DNA from: Actinomadura rifamycini DSM 43936
GTDB taxonomy: Bacteria; Actinomycetota; Actinomycetes; Streptosporangiales; Streptosporangiaceae
Length of the DNA: 37,294 bases
NCBI RefSeq assembly: GCF_000425065.1
Contig: NZ_AULB01000045.1
Span: forward strand, 1 to 37,294
Direction: 5' to 3'
Part shown: piece by piece, positions 7,068 through 15,185 of the stretch
Layout of the letters: each line of letters begins with the position of its first letter
How positions within the stretch are numbered: the first letter of the stretch is position 1
Program-made: the position numbers and the translations under genes
The notes under the pieces: generated by a model
The model's input: the letters and a program-made list of their open reading frames with translations, nothing else
Databases searched by the model: none
What the model was told of the DNA's origin: nothing

Positions 7068-8675
7068 TCAGATGATGGTGCCGACATCTTTGGCGGCGAG
7101 GGATTCCATGGCGCGTTCGGCGACGGCCGCGATCGTCATGGAGGGGTTGCACGCCGCCGTGGTGCCGGGGATCAAGGCGCCGTCGAGGACGTAGAGTCCG
7201 CGTTGGCCCAGCACCCTGCCGTCGAGGTCGCAGACGGTGCCCATCGAGGCGCCGCCGAGCGGGTGCCAGGTGCTGTTGACGATGGCGTTGGTGTCGGTGA
7301 CCGCCCCCGGTCCGTGGGCCAGCCGGGTGATCCGCCGGTGAATCGCTCGACGCACCGCGTCGTCGCCCCGGCGAGGCCAGACGAGGGAGACGGCGTCTGT
7401 CCGCCCGTCGTACCGGAAGCGGCCGCGGTCGGGACTGACACCGAAGCCGACCAGCATGGTCGTTCTGGCGTTGACGCCCAGTGGGGGCATCGACGCCTGG
7501 ATGACGGTGTTGGCCGTGGCGGACGAGCCCCAGTCCTTGCTGCCGTAGATGACCGGGCCGCCCTGTTCCTCGCCGAAGTCCTCCTGGAGATTGGTCCAGG
7601 CGTAGATGCGGTCGCCGTTGGTGCCCCAGTCCTCGCCGAGGCGGTCCGGCATATCCGGAACGGCGCCCGTCGCGGCGGCCCGCACGAGGAGTTTGCTGGT
7701 GTTGAGGCTGCCGGCCGCCATGATCAGGGCGCGGGTGGTGAGCAGCTTCTGCTCCAGTACCTCGCCCGAATCGTCGGTGCGGTCGACGTGGACCTGCCAG
7801 CGTCCGTCCTTGGCTCGGGCCACCCCGGTCACGTGGTGATGGGTGTGGACGGTAACTCTGCCGGTCCGTTCGGCCTGGCGGATGTACGTGACATCGACGG
7901 AGTGCTTACCGCCGTTGTTGACGCCCAGAGCGCAGTCTCCGTTCGTGTACGAAGGCGTCATCTCCCCGCGGAGTTCGGCCAGCGCGTAGTTCCAGTCGAT
8001 GGGCATCGGGATCTTGCTCAGCTCGTAGCCCGCCTCACGGACGCGCCGGGCGAAGACGCGCGCCGCGGCGTAGTTCGGCGACGCGATCAGCTCCTCGGGT
8101 GCGGTCGCCGCGCGCAACATGCGCGCGACCCTCGGATAGTGGACCGCGTTCATCCGGCGGTAGTCCAGCTCCTCGGGCAGGCAGGCGTGGAACAACTCTT
8201 CGGAGGGTTGCAGGGTCATGCCCTGGTAGACGAGGGAGCCGCCGCCGACACCGGCCGCGCAGACCGCGAGAATGTTCTGCCCGGCGACGGGCTCCAGCAA
8301 CCCCACGTAAGGATCGAGGCCGAGGGGCCGGCCGGCGAGCCGCGCCAGGGACCGGAGCGCCTCCGGAATGGTGCCGTGCCAGATCGCGCGCCGATCCAGG
8401 TTCGCCAGCGTCGGGAAGGTGCGGGCGTTCGGCCCGGTGGGCCACCGCCGTCCGCGCTCGAGAACGGTCACCGGCACGCCCGCCTGCGCGAGTCGGAGCG
8501 CGGCCACGCCGCCGCCGAACCCCGAGCCGATGACGACCGCCCGGTGTTCCTCCCTGGTGAGCCGGACACGGGAGGGGGACGCCGTCACCGTTGCCGCGCC
8601 GGCGGCGGGCGCCGCTCCGAGAGCCGCGGCTCCGGCGGCGGTGCCGGCGAGGAAAGTGCGTCTGCTGATGGGCAT
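7068..8675 (-). CDS. Cholesterol oxidase, GMC family, Tat-exported
   Basis: A 535-residue FAD enzyme of the GMC oxidoreductase family, best matching type I cholesterol oxidases, which oxidise the 3-beta-hydroxyl of sterols and isomerise to 4-en-3-one with release of H2O2. It has a twin-arginine signal (SRRTFLAGTAAG, cleavage probably near residue 28), the FAD dinucleotide fold (VVIGSGFGGGVAALR, about 47-61), the catalytic His in STWHPLGGASMG (about H471) and the Asn in ACNPSMTIAAVAERAM (about N510). The ATG at 8675 has a GGAG 9 bp upstream. It lies 158 bp downstream of a secreted lipase gene on the same strand, and a large hairpin sits in the gap. Together they could release and oxidise esterified sterols outside the cell. 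A different sterol or alcohol substrate is possible. Confidence 0.88.
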   Translation of the reverse strand: MPISRRTFLAGTAAGAAALGAAPAAGAATVTASPSRVRLTREEHRAVVIGSGFGGGVAALRLAQAGVPVTVLERGRRWPTGPNARTFPTLANLDRRAIWHGTIPEALRSLARLAGRPLGLDPYVGLLEPVAGQNILAVCAAGVGGGSLVYQGMTLQPSEELFHACLPEELDYRRMNAVHYPRVARMLRAATAPEELIASPNYAAARVFARRVREAGYELSKIPMPIDWNYALAELRGEMTPSYTNGDCALGVNNGGKHSVDVTYIRQAERTGRVTVHTHHHVTGVARAKDGRWQVHVDRTDDSGEVLEQKLLTTRALIMAAGSLNTSKLLVRAAATGAVPDMPDRLGEDWGTNGDRIYAWTNLQEDFGEEQGGPVIYGSKDWGSSATANTVIQASMPPLGVNARTTMLVGFGVSPDRGRFRYDGRTDAVSLVWPRRGDDAVRRAIHRRITRLAHGPGAVTDTNAIVNSTWHPLGGASMGTVCDLDGRVLGQRGLYVLDGALIPGTTAACNPSMTIAAVAERAMESLAAKDVGTII

Positions 8676-8757
8676 GGGGGTATCTCCAGGATCGGGGTGG
8701 AGGGGATTTCGACCGGGTTGTTGCCGCGCGACCCCGGGGTTTCGCCAGTGGCCTGGT

Positions 8758-8781
8758 CCCGGCCGCGGCCCCGCGGCCGGG
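8758..8781 (-). terminator. Perfect GC hairpin between lipase and cholesterol oxidase genes
   Basis: An 11-bp perfect inverted repeat (CCCGGCCGCGG, 2-nt centre, CCGCGGCCGGG) lies 53 bp after the lipase stop and 82 bp before the cholesterol oxidase start. It could terminate the lipase transcript, attenuate read-through into the oxidase gene or stabilise the 3' end. Which of these applies is not visible. Confidence 0.5.
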
Positions 8782-8833
8782 CCGTCCGGATGCCGAGGAG
8801 GGCGTCACCGCCCCGGCGCGGAACCGCCGTTCG

Positions 8834-10231
8834 TCAGGCGATCGCCCGGCAGGTGGATGTGGCGGGTCGGCCGTCCAGCCTGGCGGTGACCCAGTCGATC
8901 GCGTTTTCCTGGTCGATGATCAAGGGCAGGAAGTGGTTGATCAGTTTCTCTCCGACGTCGGGGCCGGAGACCGGTGCGTAGGTGACGGAGGCGCCCTCGG
9001 CGCACCAGTCCACGGCCAGCCGGCGGGCCTGAGCGTGGGGGACCAGGTCGTCCTCGATGCCGGTCGCCACGCGAACCGGAGCCGCGGGGGCGTGCCCGCC
9101 GAGCCGCTGGTCGTCCAGCATCTTCTGCACGACGGGCTCGTTCGCGACGATCTCCGGCACCGACTCGCCGTCGGTCGTCCACGTGCTGCTCGCGACCCCG
9201 CCGTAGCCGAAGATTCCCTCACCGACGCACCCGGTGGACAGGTCCGCCAGCGCCCGCTTGCCCGTGTCGTTGGTGTACGCGTCCAGGATCGGCTTCAACC
9301 GGGGCTCGTACTGCTGGAAGCCGTTGATCGACCAGCCGAGGGCGGCGGCCAGGGTGCTGCCGTCGACGGCTTTCAGGACCTCGGCCAGGTCGGCGGGCGG
9401 AGCGCCGACGTATGCCCCGGCGAGCTCCACGTCCGGTGCGTAGACGGGCTGGAGTTCGGCGGCCGAACCGGTCGCCGCGCCGCCCTCGCTGTACCCGTAC
9501 AGCCCGACGGGGGAGTCGCCGGTCACCGAGGCTTCGGGCAGTGCGCGCGCGGCGCGGACGGCGTCCAGTACGGCGTGCCCGCCGTCCAGCCTGTTGACGT
9601 AGGTGTGCAGCCGGTCGGTCGTGCCGAGACCGACGTAGTCGGTGACGACCACGGCCGCCCCCTTGGCGAGGAAGCGGTAGATCGCCACGTTCTCGTAGCC
9701 GACGGATACCGACCCTTCGCCGACCGACAGGGGCGTCTCCAGCGCCTTGGACGCGGCGCACTGGTCCCCCTGCCCCATGGTTCCCGGGGCGAGCGCGACC
9801 AAGGGGCGGGGGCCGGCGCCGGGCCACTCCGCGGACGGCTCGATGTAGGCGCCGGTCACGGCCACCGGCTGCCCATCGGAATCGGTGGACTTGTACATGA
9901 TGCGGGTGGCCTCTCCCGGCAGGGGACCGTTGAGGCCGGGAAGGGCGAGGCCGAGCCGCAGTTCCTCGGTACGGACGAGCGCCCCGTTGGCGGCCGGAAG
10001 TTCGGCGGGGGGAACGTAGAAGGCGGTACCGGGCTCGCTCGGCGGCGCCGCGGCGGGTCCGCCGTCGGCGGCGGCCGTCGTGGTGGGCACGGTGGCGCCG
10101 CCCGCCAGTAGCGCGGCGGCGAGCAGACCGTGCCGGAAGCGCGGGCGAACGCCGGACCGCCGCCCGTCCCTTCCCCGGCGTGGTCTGGCGGACGGGCCGT
10201 TCGGCGGCCGGGATGGGTGGTGCGGCTTCAC
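8834..10231 (-). CDS. Secreted lipase (LIP / Candida lipase A-like family)
   Basis: About 465 residues. An Arg-rich N-terminus is followed by a hydrophobic stretch (HGLLAAALLAGGATVPTTTAAA, about 34-55) that acts as a secretion signal. The alpha/beta hydrolase nucleophile elbow is GYSEGG (S248). An oxyanion/early region (LVALAPGTMGQGDQC), an Asp region (GIEDDLVPHAQARRLA) and a late His region (NHFLPLI) complete a LIP-family triad arrangement. The GTG at 10231 is preferred over an ATG at 10342 because it has a good RBS (AGGGAG) and sits just before the signal sequence. It is divergent from a TetR regulator and upstream of the cholesterol oxidase. A role as a lipase or steryl esterase supplying that oxidase is inference. 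Confidence 0.87.
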   Translation of the reverse strand: MKPHHPSRPPNGPSARPRRGRDGRRSGVRPRFRHGLLAAALLAGGATVPTTTAAADGGPAAAPPSEPGTAFYVPPAELPAANGALVRTEELRLGLALPGLNGPLPGEATRIMYKSTDSDGQPVAVTGAYIEPSAEWPGAGPRPLVALAPGTMGQGDQCAASKALETPLSVGEGSVSVGYENVAIYRFLAKGAAVVVTDYVGLGTTDRLHTYVNRLDGGHAVLDAVRAARALPEASVTGDSPVGLYGYSEGGAATGSAAELQPVYAPDVELAGAYVGAPPADLAEVLKAVDGSTLAAALGWSINGFQQYEPRLKPILDAYTNDTGKRALADLSTGCVGEGIFGYGGVASSTWTTDGESVPEIVANEPVVQKMLDDQRLGGHAPAAPVRVATGIEDDLVPHAQARRLAVDWCAEGASVTYAPVSGPDVGEKLINHFLPLIIDQENAIDWVTARLDGRPATSTCRAIA

Positions 10232-10395
10232 GAGGCACACTCCCTGCTTCAAAGGGCGGACTGGGTGGAGCAGACGGTCTCTGTGGTGCGGCGCCCTAAG
10301 GTTCGACACCGACGTTGAACACGTCGAAGAACTGCTGCGCAACCGGTGGCCGCAACACGACCGCAGTCGCGCGTGACGCGAGGCCCGCCCTTGTT

Positions 10396-10444
10396 ACTGA
10401 TCAGTCACTTCACGGCAGAGTAGGCTGGATGTCACTGAATGACA
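10396..10444. promoter_or_regulatory. Two palindromes between lipase and TetR genes (candidate operator)
   Basis: The 284-bp divergent gap contains a perfect 10-bp palindrome ACTGATCAGT (10396-10405; TTACTGATCAGTCA is nearly symmetrical over 14 bp) and a dyad TGTCA-5nt-TGACA (10430-10444). Both are typical in size and position for TetR-family operators and could control both directions. The rest of the gap shows no gene. Confidence 0.55.
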
Positions 10445-10515
10445 AGATGTCTGCATGAGTCATTTTCGGATTGGCTATCCTGAGCTTTTCGAGAAGGCGA
10501 GGACGGTGGACAGCG

Positions 10516-11163
10516 GTGCACGACCCGGCGCCAGGCACAGTGGCAGCGGGGCCACCTCCTAGGTCCAGACCGTCGTACGCCGAACGGCGCAAGGCCGCCC
10601 TCCGATCTGAGATCGCCCGCGAGGCGGTACGGCTGTTCACCGCCAACGGCGTCGCCCACACCACCGGCGAGCACATCGCCGAGGCGGTGGGCATTTCCGC
10701 CCGCACGCTCTGGCGCTATTTCCCCAGCAAGGAAAGCTGTGTACGCCCCTTGCTCGCGGCAGGGCTCGACACCGCCATCGAGGCACTCCAGCACTGGCCG
10801 GAGGGCACTTCACTCCTCGATTTCATCGGCAGCGCCGCCGACCGCGGCGACCTGCCGATCGCCGAGCCCGTCGTTCTCGACCTGCTCCGCCTGACCCGCA
10901 GCGAACCCAGCCTGCGGCTCGTCTGGCTGCAGGCTCACGACGACGCGCTGCCCGTCCTCGCCGATCTCCTCGCCCGGCGCACCGGCAGGGACCCCGATGA
11001 CCTCCGGGTGAAGGTGCACGCCGCCACGCTCAACGGCGCCCTGCGGGCGGCCGCGGAGGACTTCGCCGCCGAGTTCGCCGACCGGGCCGACGCGCCGCCC
11101 GCAGAGCTCACGGTCCGCCTGCACGCGGCGCTCCGCGCCGCATCCGAAGGTCTCCCCTACTAG
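10516..11163 (+). CDS. TetR/AcrR-family transcriptional regulator
   Basis: About 215 residues. The N-terminal helix-turn-helix region is clear: ALRSEIAREAVRLFTANGV, then EHIAEAVGISARTLWRYFPS, which carries the recognition-helix/YFxSK signature. The C-terminal ligand and dimer domain is helical and not recognisable by eye. The GTG at 10516 has a GAGGACGG upstream and is the likeliest start; a TTG at 10471 would add 15 residues. It diverges from the lipase-cholesterol oxidase pair and probably regulates it. The gene stops at 11161-11163, about 15 bp from a decayed IS630 element. Confidence 0.88.
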   Translation: MHDPAPGTVAAGPPPRSRPSYAERRKAALRSEIAREAVRLFTANGVAHTTGEHIAEAVGISARTLWRYFPSKESCVRPLLAAGLDTAIEALQHWPEGTSLLDFIGSAADRGDLPIAEPVVLDLLRLTRSEPSLRLVWLQAHDDALPVLADLLARRTGRDPDDLRVKVHAATLNGALRAAAEDFAAEFADRADAPPAELTVRLHAALRAASEGLPY

Positions 11164-11177
11164 TGTTCCATGCGGTG

Positions 11178-11961
11178 ATCCAGGCCTCTCGTCCAGCTTG
11201 ATCAGGAACTTGCGGAACTCCACCGCGCGGTGGCGCCGGTGCAGCGAGCCGATCACCCTGCCGGCGCGACGTCCAGGGCGGCGAACAAGGCGGTGGTGCC
11301 CGCCCGCACGTAGTCGCAGGTGACCCGCTCAGGGACTCCGGGCAGCACCGGCTGGGACCGGTTCAACGCCTGGATCTGCGATTTTTCGTCCACGCACAGC
11401 ACCAGCGCGCGTTCGGGCGGGTGGAGGTACAGGCCGACCACGTCATGGACCTTGCCGGGCGAACAACGGGTCCGTCGAGAGCTTGAACGTCCCGGACCGG
11501 TGCGGCCGGAGCCCGAACGCCCGCCACACGCGGGAGGCCGTCGACTGGGACAGTCCGATCTTGGCAGCCATGGAGCGGGTCGACCAGTGTGTGGCGTCGG
11601 CCGGTCTGGTTTCGAGCGTCCGCGTGATCAGGTCGGCGACCTGCTCGTCGGTGACGCTGCGCGGACGACCCCGGGCGGGGCTCGTCCGCAGGCATTCCAG
11701 GCGGTCGGCCAGAAATCGCCTGCGCCACTTGGAGGCCGTGTCCACCGAGACGCCGGCCTGCTCAGCCACCGCCGTGACCGAGACGGCAAACCCGTCGTCG
11801 GCCACCGCATCACATGCCAGGATCACCCGAGCCCGCACCGCCAGATCCTGGGCGCCCTTCCGCCGACGCACCCACCGTTCCGGCTCCGCTCGCTCCTCAG
11901 CGGTCAACTCCAGCGGCACGAGCCCCGTCACGTTCGAAGGGCCCGACCTGCCCTCAGACAT
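11178..11961 (-). pseudogene. IS630-family transposase, frameshifted and C-terminally truncated
   Basis: From the ATG at 11961 the product has the IS630 helix-turn-helix (AVAEQAGVSVDTASKWRRRF) and linker (SARGRPRS-like, then ATHWSTRSMAAKIGLSQSTA). The frame is lost near 11443. The catalytic core resumes in another frame with the first Asp (LVLCVDEKSQIQALNRSQP), and a third frame carries RRHRAVEFRKFLIKLD to about 11178. The second and third acidic residues of the DDE core are missing. No inverted-repeat ends were identified. Confidence 0.8.
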
Positions 11962-12009
11962 CGCCGAGTGACCTCACCTCAGGTGTCCGTGCAACGGGGG
12001 GAACCTCAC

Positions 12010-12123
12010 ATGCTGGAGGCGGCCGAGGGCGCCCCCGCCCCCGCCGCCAACATCGGCGCGTTCAACCTGGGCAACGCCCTGGGGCCCTTCCTCAGCGGCC
12101 TCGCCATCGCGCTCGCTGCTGGA
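12010..12123 (+). pseudogene. MFS transporter, short C-terminal fragment
   Basis: About 38 residues (AAEGAPAPAANIGAFNLGNA, then LGPFLSGLAIALA) match the eleventh-twelfth transmembrane region of Cmr/CmlA-type MFS exporters. There is no upstream continuation, since an IS630 remnant lies there. Similarity ends where the sequence becomes non-coding, before the stop of the 919-residue gene. Confidence 0.6.
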
Positions 12124-12219
12124 CGTCTCGTCCGAACCGAACGGCGTCCGCGCACGCCCGTCCGGACGCCACCCACCGAGACCGCGTCACCGATCGCGCC
12201 TGAGCCACCGGCGGCCCGA

Positions 12220-14979
12220 TCACCGCACCGCGTCGGCCGGTGCCGAGCGACCGTCGGCGTCGGGGGCGAGGTCCCCTTGCATGTTGACCCAGGTGTCGTT
12301 CCACGCGTGACCGTGCTCCGGACCGCGCTGCCAGGTGTGGGTGAGGTGTCCGTCTGGCGCGCGTCCGAAGACCGACAGGTCGCCGCTGGGGTTGAGGACG
12401 ACTGCGGGGTCGCTGGTCAGGTGCCCGTGCAGGGGCGTCCAGGCCGACCAGGGGCCGCCGGTGCCGGTCTGCCAGCGGTGGTGTAGGCCGCCATCGGCGC
12501 CGCGAGCGAACAGGACCATGCCGCCGTCCCGCCCGACCAGGACCGTGGGCCGTCCCTGCACCGCACCTTCCATGTCGACCCAGGCGTTGTTCCATGCGTG
12601 ACCGTGGTCGGGACCGCGCTGCCAGGTGTGGGTGACGCGCCCATCGGGATCGCGGGCGAACACCGACAGGGCACCGTTCGGGCTCAGGACGACCCCCGGG
12701 TCACTCGCCAGCCGCCCGTGCAGCGACACCCAGTTCGGAGCCCACTCCCCGGATTCCGACTGCCACGTGTGCCACAACGCGCCGTCATCACCACGGACGA
12801 ACACCACCAGCTTGCCGTAACGTCCCACCAGCGCCCACGGACGCCCCACCGCCGCACCCGCCGGACGACCCAGCGACGTCCACTCCGACCACGCACCGCC
12901 GGGCGCGTTCTGCCACCGATGGATCACCCCGCCCGACCCATCGACACCGAACACCACCATCCCCGAACCGTGGTCCACCACCGACGGCACGCCCACGCTC
13001 ACCCGCGGAGTCCATCGCGGGGGTGTGCCGACCGCAGCGCGGGCCTCCCTGAGCAGTTCCCGTGCCTTCGGCTCGGCCTGGTCGTAGCGCGCAGGGAAGG
13101 CTGAGCGCTGGACCTCCTGCGCCGTCAGCCCAGCGGAGAGGTGGGGGAACTTCTGCTCGACGCGTACGGCGCGGACGAAGAACTGCTCGGCCGCGTAGGG
13201 CACGTGCATGATTTGCTGCGGCGTCCCCCAGCCCTGGCTGGGGCGCTGCTGGAAGACTCCGAGGGAGTCCAGGTCCCCGCACGGCAGGTTGTTCATGTGG
13301 GACTCGACCCATCCGGCTTCGAACCCGGCGAGCATCACCTTGTCGGAGACCTTGAGGTCGCGGCCGACGATGTAGACGGCCTTGGTCACCTCAAGGTCGC
13401 GATCGGGCGGGACATGGCAGGGCCGTGCTGATGCGACCCTTGTGGTTGTGGCCGGGTCGGGGGCGAGGTCCCCTTGCATGTCGACCCAGGTGTCGTTCCA
13501 CGCGTGACCGTGCTCCGGACCGCGCTGCCAGGTGTGGGTGAGGTGTCCGTCTGGCGCGCGTCCGAAGACCGACAGGTCGCCGCTGGGGTTGAGGACGACT
13601 GCGGGGTCGCTGGTCAGGTGCCCGTGCAGGGGCGTCCAGCCCGACCAGGGGCCGCCCGTGCCGGTCTGCCAGCGGTGGTGCAACCCGCCGTCCGCGCCGC
13701 GAGCGAACAGGACCATGCCGCCGTCCCGGCCAACAAGGACCGTGGGCCGCCCTTCCACCGCACCTTCCATGTCGACCCAGGCGTCGTTCCACGCGTGACC
13801 GTGCTCAGGACCCCGCTGCCAGGTATGCGTGACGCGCCCATCGGGATCCCGGGCGAACACCGACAACGCACCGTTCGGGCTCAGCACCACCGCCGGGTCA
13901 CTCGCCAGCCGCCCGTGCAACGGCGTCCAGCCCGACCAGGGGCCGCCCGTGCCGGTCTGCCAGCGGTGGTGCAGGCCGCCATCGGCGCCGCGAGCGAACA
14001 GGACCATGCCGCCGTCCCGGCCAACAAGGACCGTGGGCCGCCCTTCCACCGCGCCCTCCATGTCGACCCAGGTGTCGTTCCACGCGTGACCGTGCTCCGG
14101 ACCCCGCTGCCAGGTATGCGTGACGCGCCCACCGGGGTCCCGGGCGAACACCGACAACGCACCGTTCGGGCTCAGCACCACCGCCGGGTCACTCGCCAGC
14201 CGACCACCCAGCGACACCCAGTTCGGAGCCCACTCCCCGGCTTCCGACTGCCACGTGTGCCACAACGCGCCGTCATCACCACGGACGAAAACCACCAGCT
14301 TGCCGTAACGCCCCACCAGCGCCCACGGACGCCCCACCGCCGCACCCGCAGGACGACCCAGCGACGTCCACTCCGACCACGCACCGCCCGGCGCGTTCTG
14401 CCACCGATGGATCACCCCGCCCGACCCGTCGACACCGAACACCACCATCCCCGAACCGTGGTCCACCACCGACGGCACACCCACGCTCACCCGCGGAGTC
14501 CACGGGGACGTGGTCCACCACGTGGTCTCCTTGCGGGCGCCTGCCCAGTTGAAGCTGAAGTGCACGTGATCGGTGTGCGGGTTGTCCCCGGTGTACGGCG
14601 TCCAGCCGGCGTCGTGGCGGTACGCCTCCCAGATGCGGCGGTTCCAGATCACGTACATGATCCCGAAGCGGCGGGCGAGCGCGTGGGGGTTGCCGTGCCG
14701 GTCCGTGGCGAGGAGCCAGTCGATGAGTTCGGACGCGATGTGCCCTTGGGTGCGGACGTCCACTCCCCAGTCCCAGGCGCGCCCCTCCTTGTGCTCGCTG
14801 GGGCCGCCCCTGCGGCATTCCCTGCTGATGCCCATGTCCCGGGTGCCCGGGTAGGCGTCGAGCACCAGGGCGCGGAACGCCGCCGTTCCCGGCTTCGCCG
14901 GCGGGTCGCAGTCCCGCTGGCCCTCGAACCGCGAGTAGGGGTCGATCTGCGGACCGAAGTCAGGCGTGCTGGGCGGCAT
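12220..14979 (-). CDS. M15-like peptidase / propeller / lysozyme-like / propeller multidomain protein
   Basis: 919 residues from the ATG at 14979, which has GAGGAG 9 bp upstream; an ATG at 15015 lacks an RBS. Residues 20-150 resemble an M15-type zinc peptidase (SEHKEGRAWDWGVD with H63 and D70; HTDHVHFSF with H140). Residues 161-503 are seven Trp-rich repeats of about 48 residues, each with an HRWQ/HTWQ core, as in PLL-like beta-propellers. Residues 524-652 resemble an actinobacterial lysozyme-like domain (candidate Glu554 in AGFEAGWVES; DSLGVFQQRPSQGWGTPQQI). Residues 657-901 are five more repeats almost identical to the first set. Two peptidoglycan-active domains joined to lectin-like propellers suggest a cell-wall hydrolase. 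No Sec, Tat or lipoprotein signal is visible, so the export route is unclear. Both neighbours are remnants or unrelated genes. Confidence 0.82.
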   Translation of the reverse strand: MPPSTPDFGPQIDPYSRFEGQRDCDPPAKPGTAAFRALVLDAYPGTRDMGISRECRRGGPSEHKEGRAWDWGVDVRTQGHIASELIDWLLATDRHGNPHALARRFGIMYVIWNRRIWEAYRHDAGWTPYTGDNPHTDHVHFSFNWAGARKETTWWTTSPWTPRVSVGVPSVVDHGSGMVVFGVDGSGGVIHRWQNAPGGAWSEWTSLGRPAGAAVGRPWALVGRYGKLVVFVRGDDGALWHTWQSEAGEWAPNWVSLGGRLASDPAVVLSPNGALSVFARDPGGRVTHTWQRGPEHGHAWNDTWVDMEGAVEGRPTVLVGRDGGMVLFARGADGGLHHRWQTGTGGPWSGWTPLHGRLASDPAVVLSPNGALSVFARDPDGRVTHTWQRGPEHGHAWNDAWVDMEGAVEGRPTVLVGRDGGMVLFARGADGGLHHRWQTGTGGPWSGWTPLHGHLTSDPAVVLNPSGDLSVFGRAPDGHLTHTWQRGPEHGHAWNDTWVDMQGDLAPDPATTTRVASARPCHVPPDRDLEVTKAVYIVGRDLKVSDKVMLAGFEAGWVESHMNNLPCGDLDSLGVFQQRPSQGWGTPQQIMHVPYAAEQFFVRAVRVEQKFPHLSAGLTAQEVQRSAFPARYDQAEPKARELLREARAAVGTPPRWTPRVSVGVPSVVDHGSGMVVFGVDGSGGVIHRWQNAPGGAWSEWTSLGRPAGAAVGRPWALVGRYGKLVVFVRGDDGALWHTWQSESGEWAPNWVSLHGRLASDPGVVLSPNGALSVFARDPDGRVTHTWQRGPDHGHAWNNAWVDMEGAVQGRPTVLVGRDGGMVLFARGADGGLHHRWQTGTGGPWSAWTPLHGHLTSDPAVVLNPSGDLSVFGRAPDGHLTHTWQRGPEHGHAWNDTWVNMQGDLAPDADGRSAPADAVR
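12277..13011 (-). repeat. Second propeller block, near-identical dispersed copy of 13471-14499
   Basis: This block (residues 657-901) repeats the first and last blades of the 13471-14499 block with very few changes at DNA level, but it has one two-blade unit where the first block has two. The copies are separated by the lysozyme-like domain, so recombination between them would delete that domain. Confidence 0.8.
13624..14205 (-). repeat. Tandem 291-bp coding repeat (two-blade unit) in propeller 1
   Basis: Residues 259-355 and 356-452 of the 919-residue protein are two nearly identical 97-residue units, each a pair of blades (13915-14205 and 13624-13914). A third copy of the unit occurs once in the second propeller (residues 755-851, about 12427-12717). 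The DNA is also nearly identical, which points to recent duplication or ongoing gene conversion. Confidence 0.85.
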
Positions 14980-15115
14980 GTTCTGCACTCCTCGGAAAGG
15001 GCGTGGACCCGACACGGAGCAGCCTTTCCCCGGTCGCTCTCGTCCCGGTCACCGCGCGGTCACGCGGCCGGACGGGCCAACGGGGCGGCCCTCGGAAAAG
15101 TTTTTCGGACGGGCC

Positions 15116-15142
15116 GGTCACATCCGTCCGGTTCCCTTCGTC
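15116..15142 (+). promoter_or_regulatory. Candidate ECF41 sigma-factor promoter
   Basis: GGTCACA (15116-15122), a 16-nt spacer, then CGTC (15139-15142). The motif I recall as reported for ECF41 sigma factors is TGTCACA-n16-CGTC, found upstream of adjacent carboxymuconolactone decarboxylase, oxidoreductase or epimerase genes. Only the first base differs, the spacing is exact, and the next gene (ATG 15186) is a carboxymuconolactone-decarboxylase-family member, as expected for this regulon. Confidence 0.7.
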
Positions 15143-15185
15143 AGTGCGGTGTCAGAGCGAAACGCCACTGTGAAGGAGACCGACC

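Noticed and set aside
6448..7194. A complete 248-codon gene on the plus strand
   Set aside because: Only the first part resembles an MFS fragment; the rest runs antisense to the cholesterol oxidase terminator and 3' end and has poor codon use.
7056..8981. A 641-codon plus-strand open frame opposite the cholesterol oxidase gene
   Set aside because: The minus strand carries all GMC motifs in one frame; the plus frame has no recognisable motif.
12277..14499. Regular repeats suggesting a CRISPR array or satellite DNA
   Set aside because: The repeats are in frame, about 145 bp per blade with Trp-rich cores, and lie inside a single long CDS.
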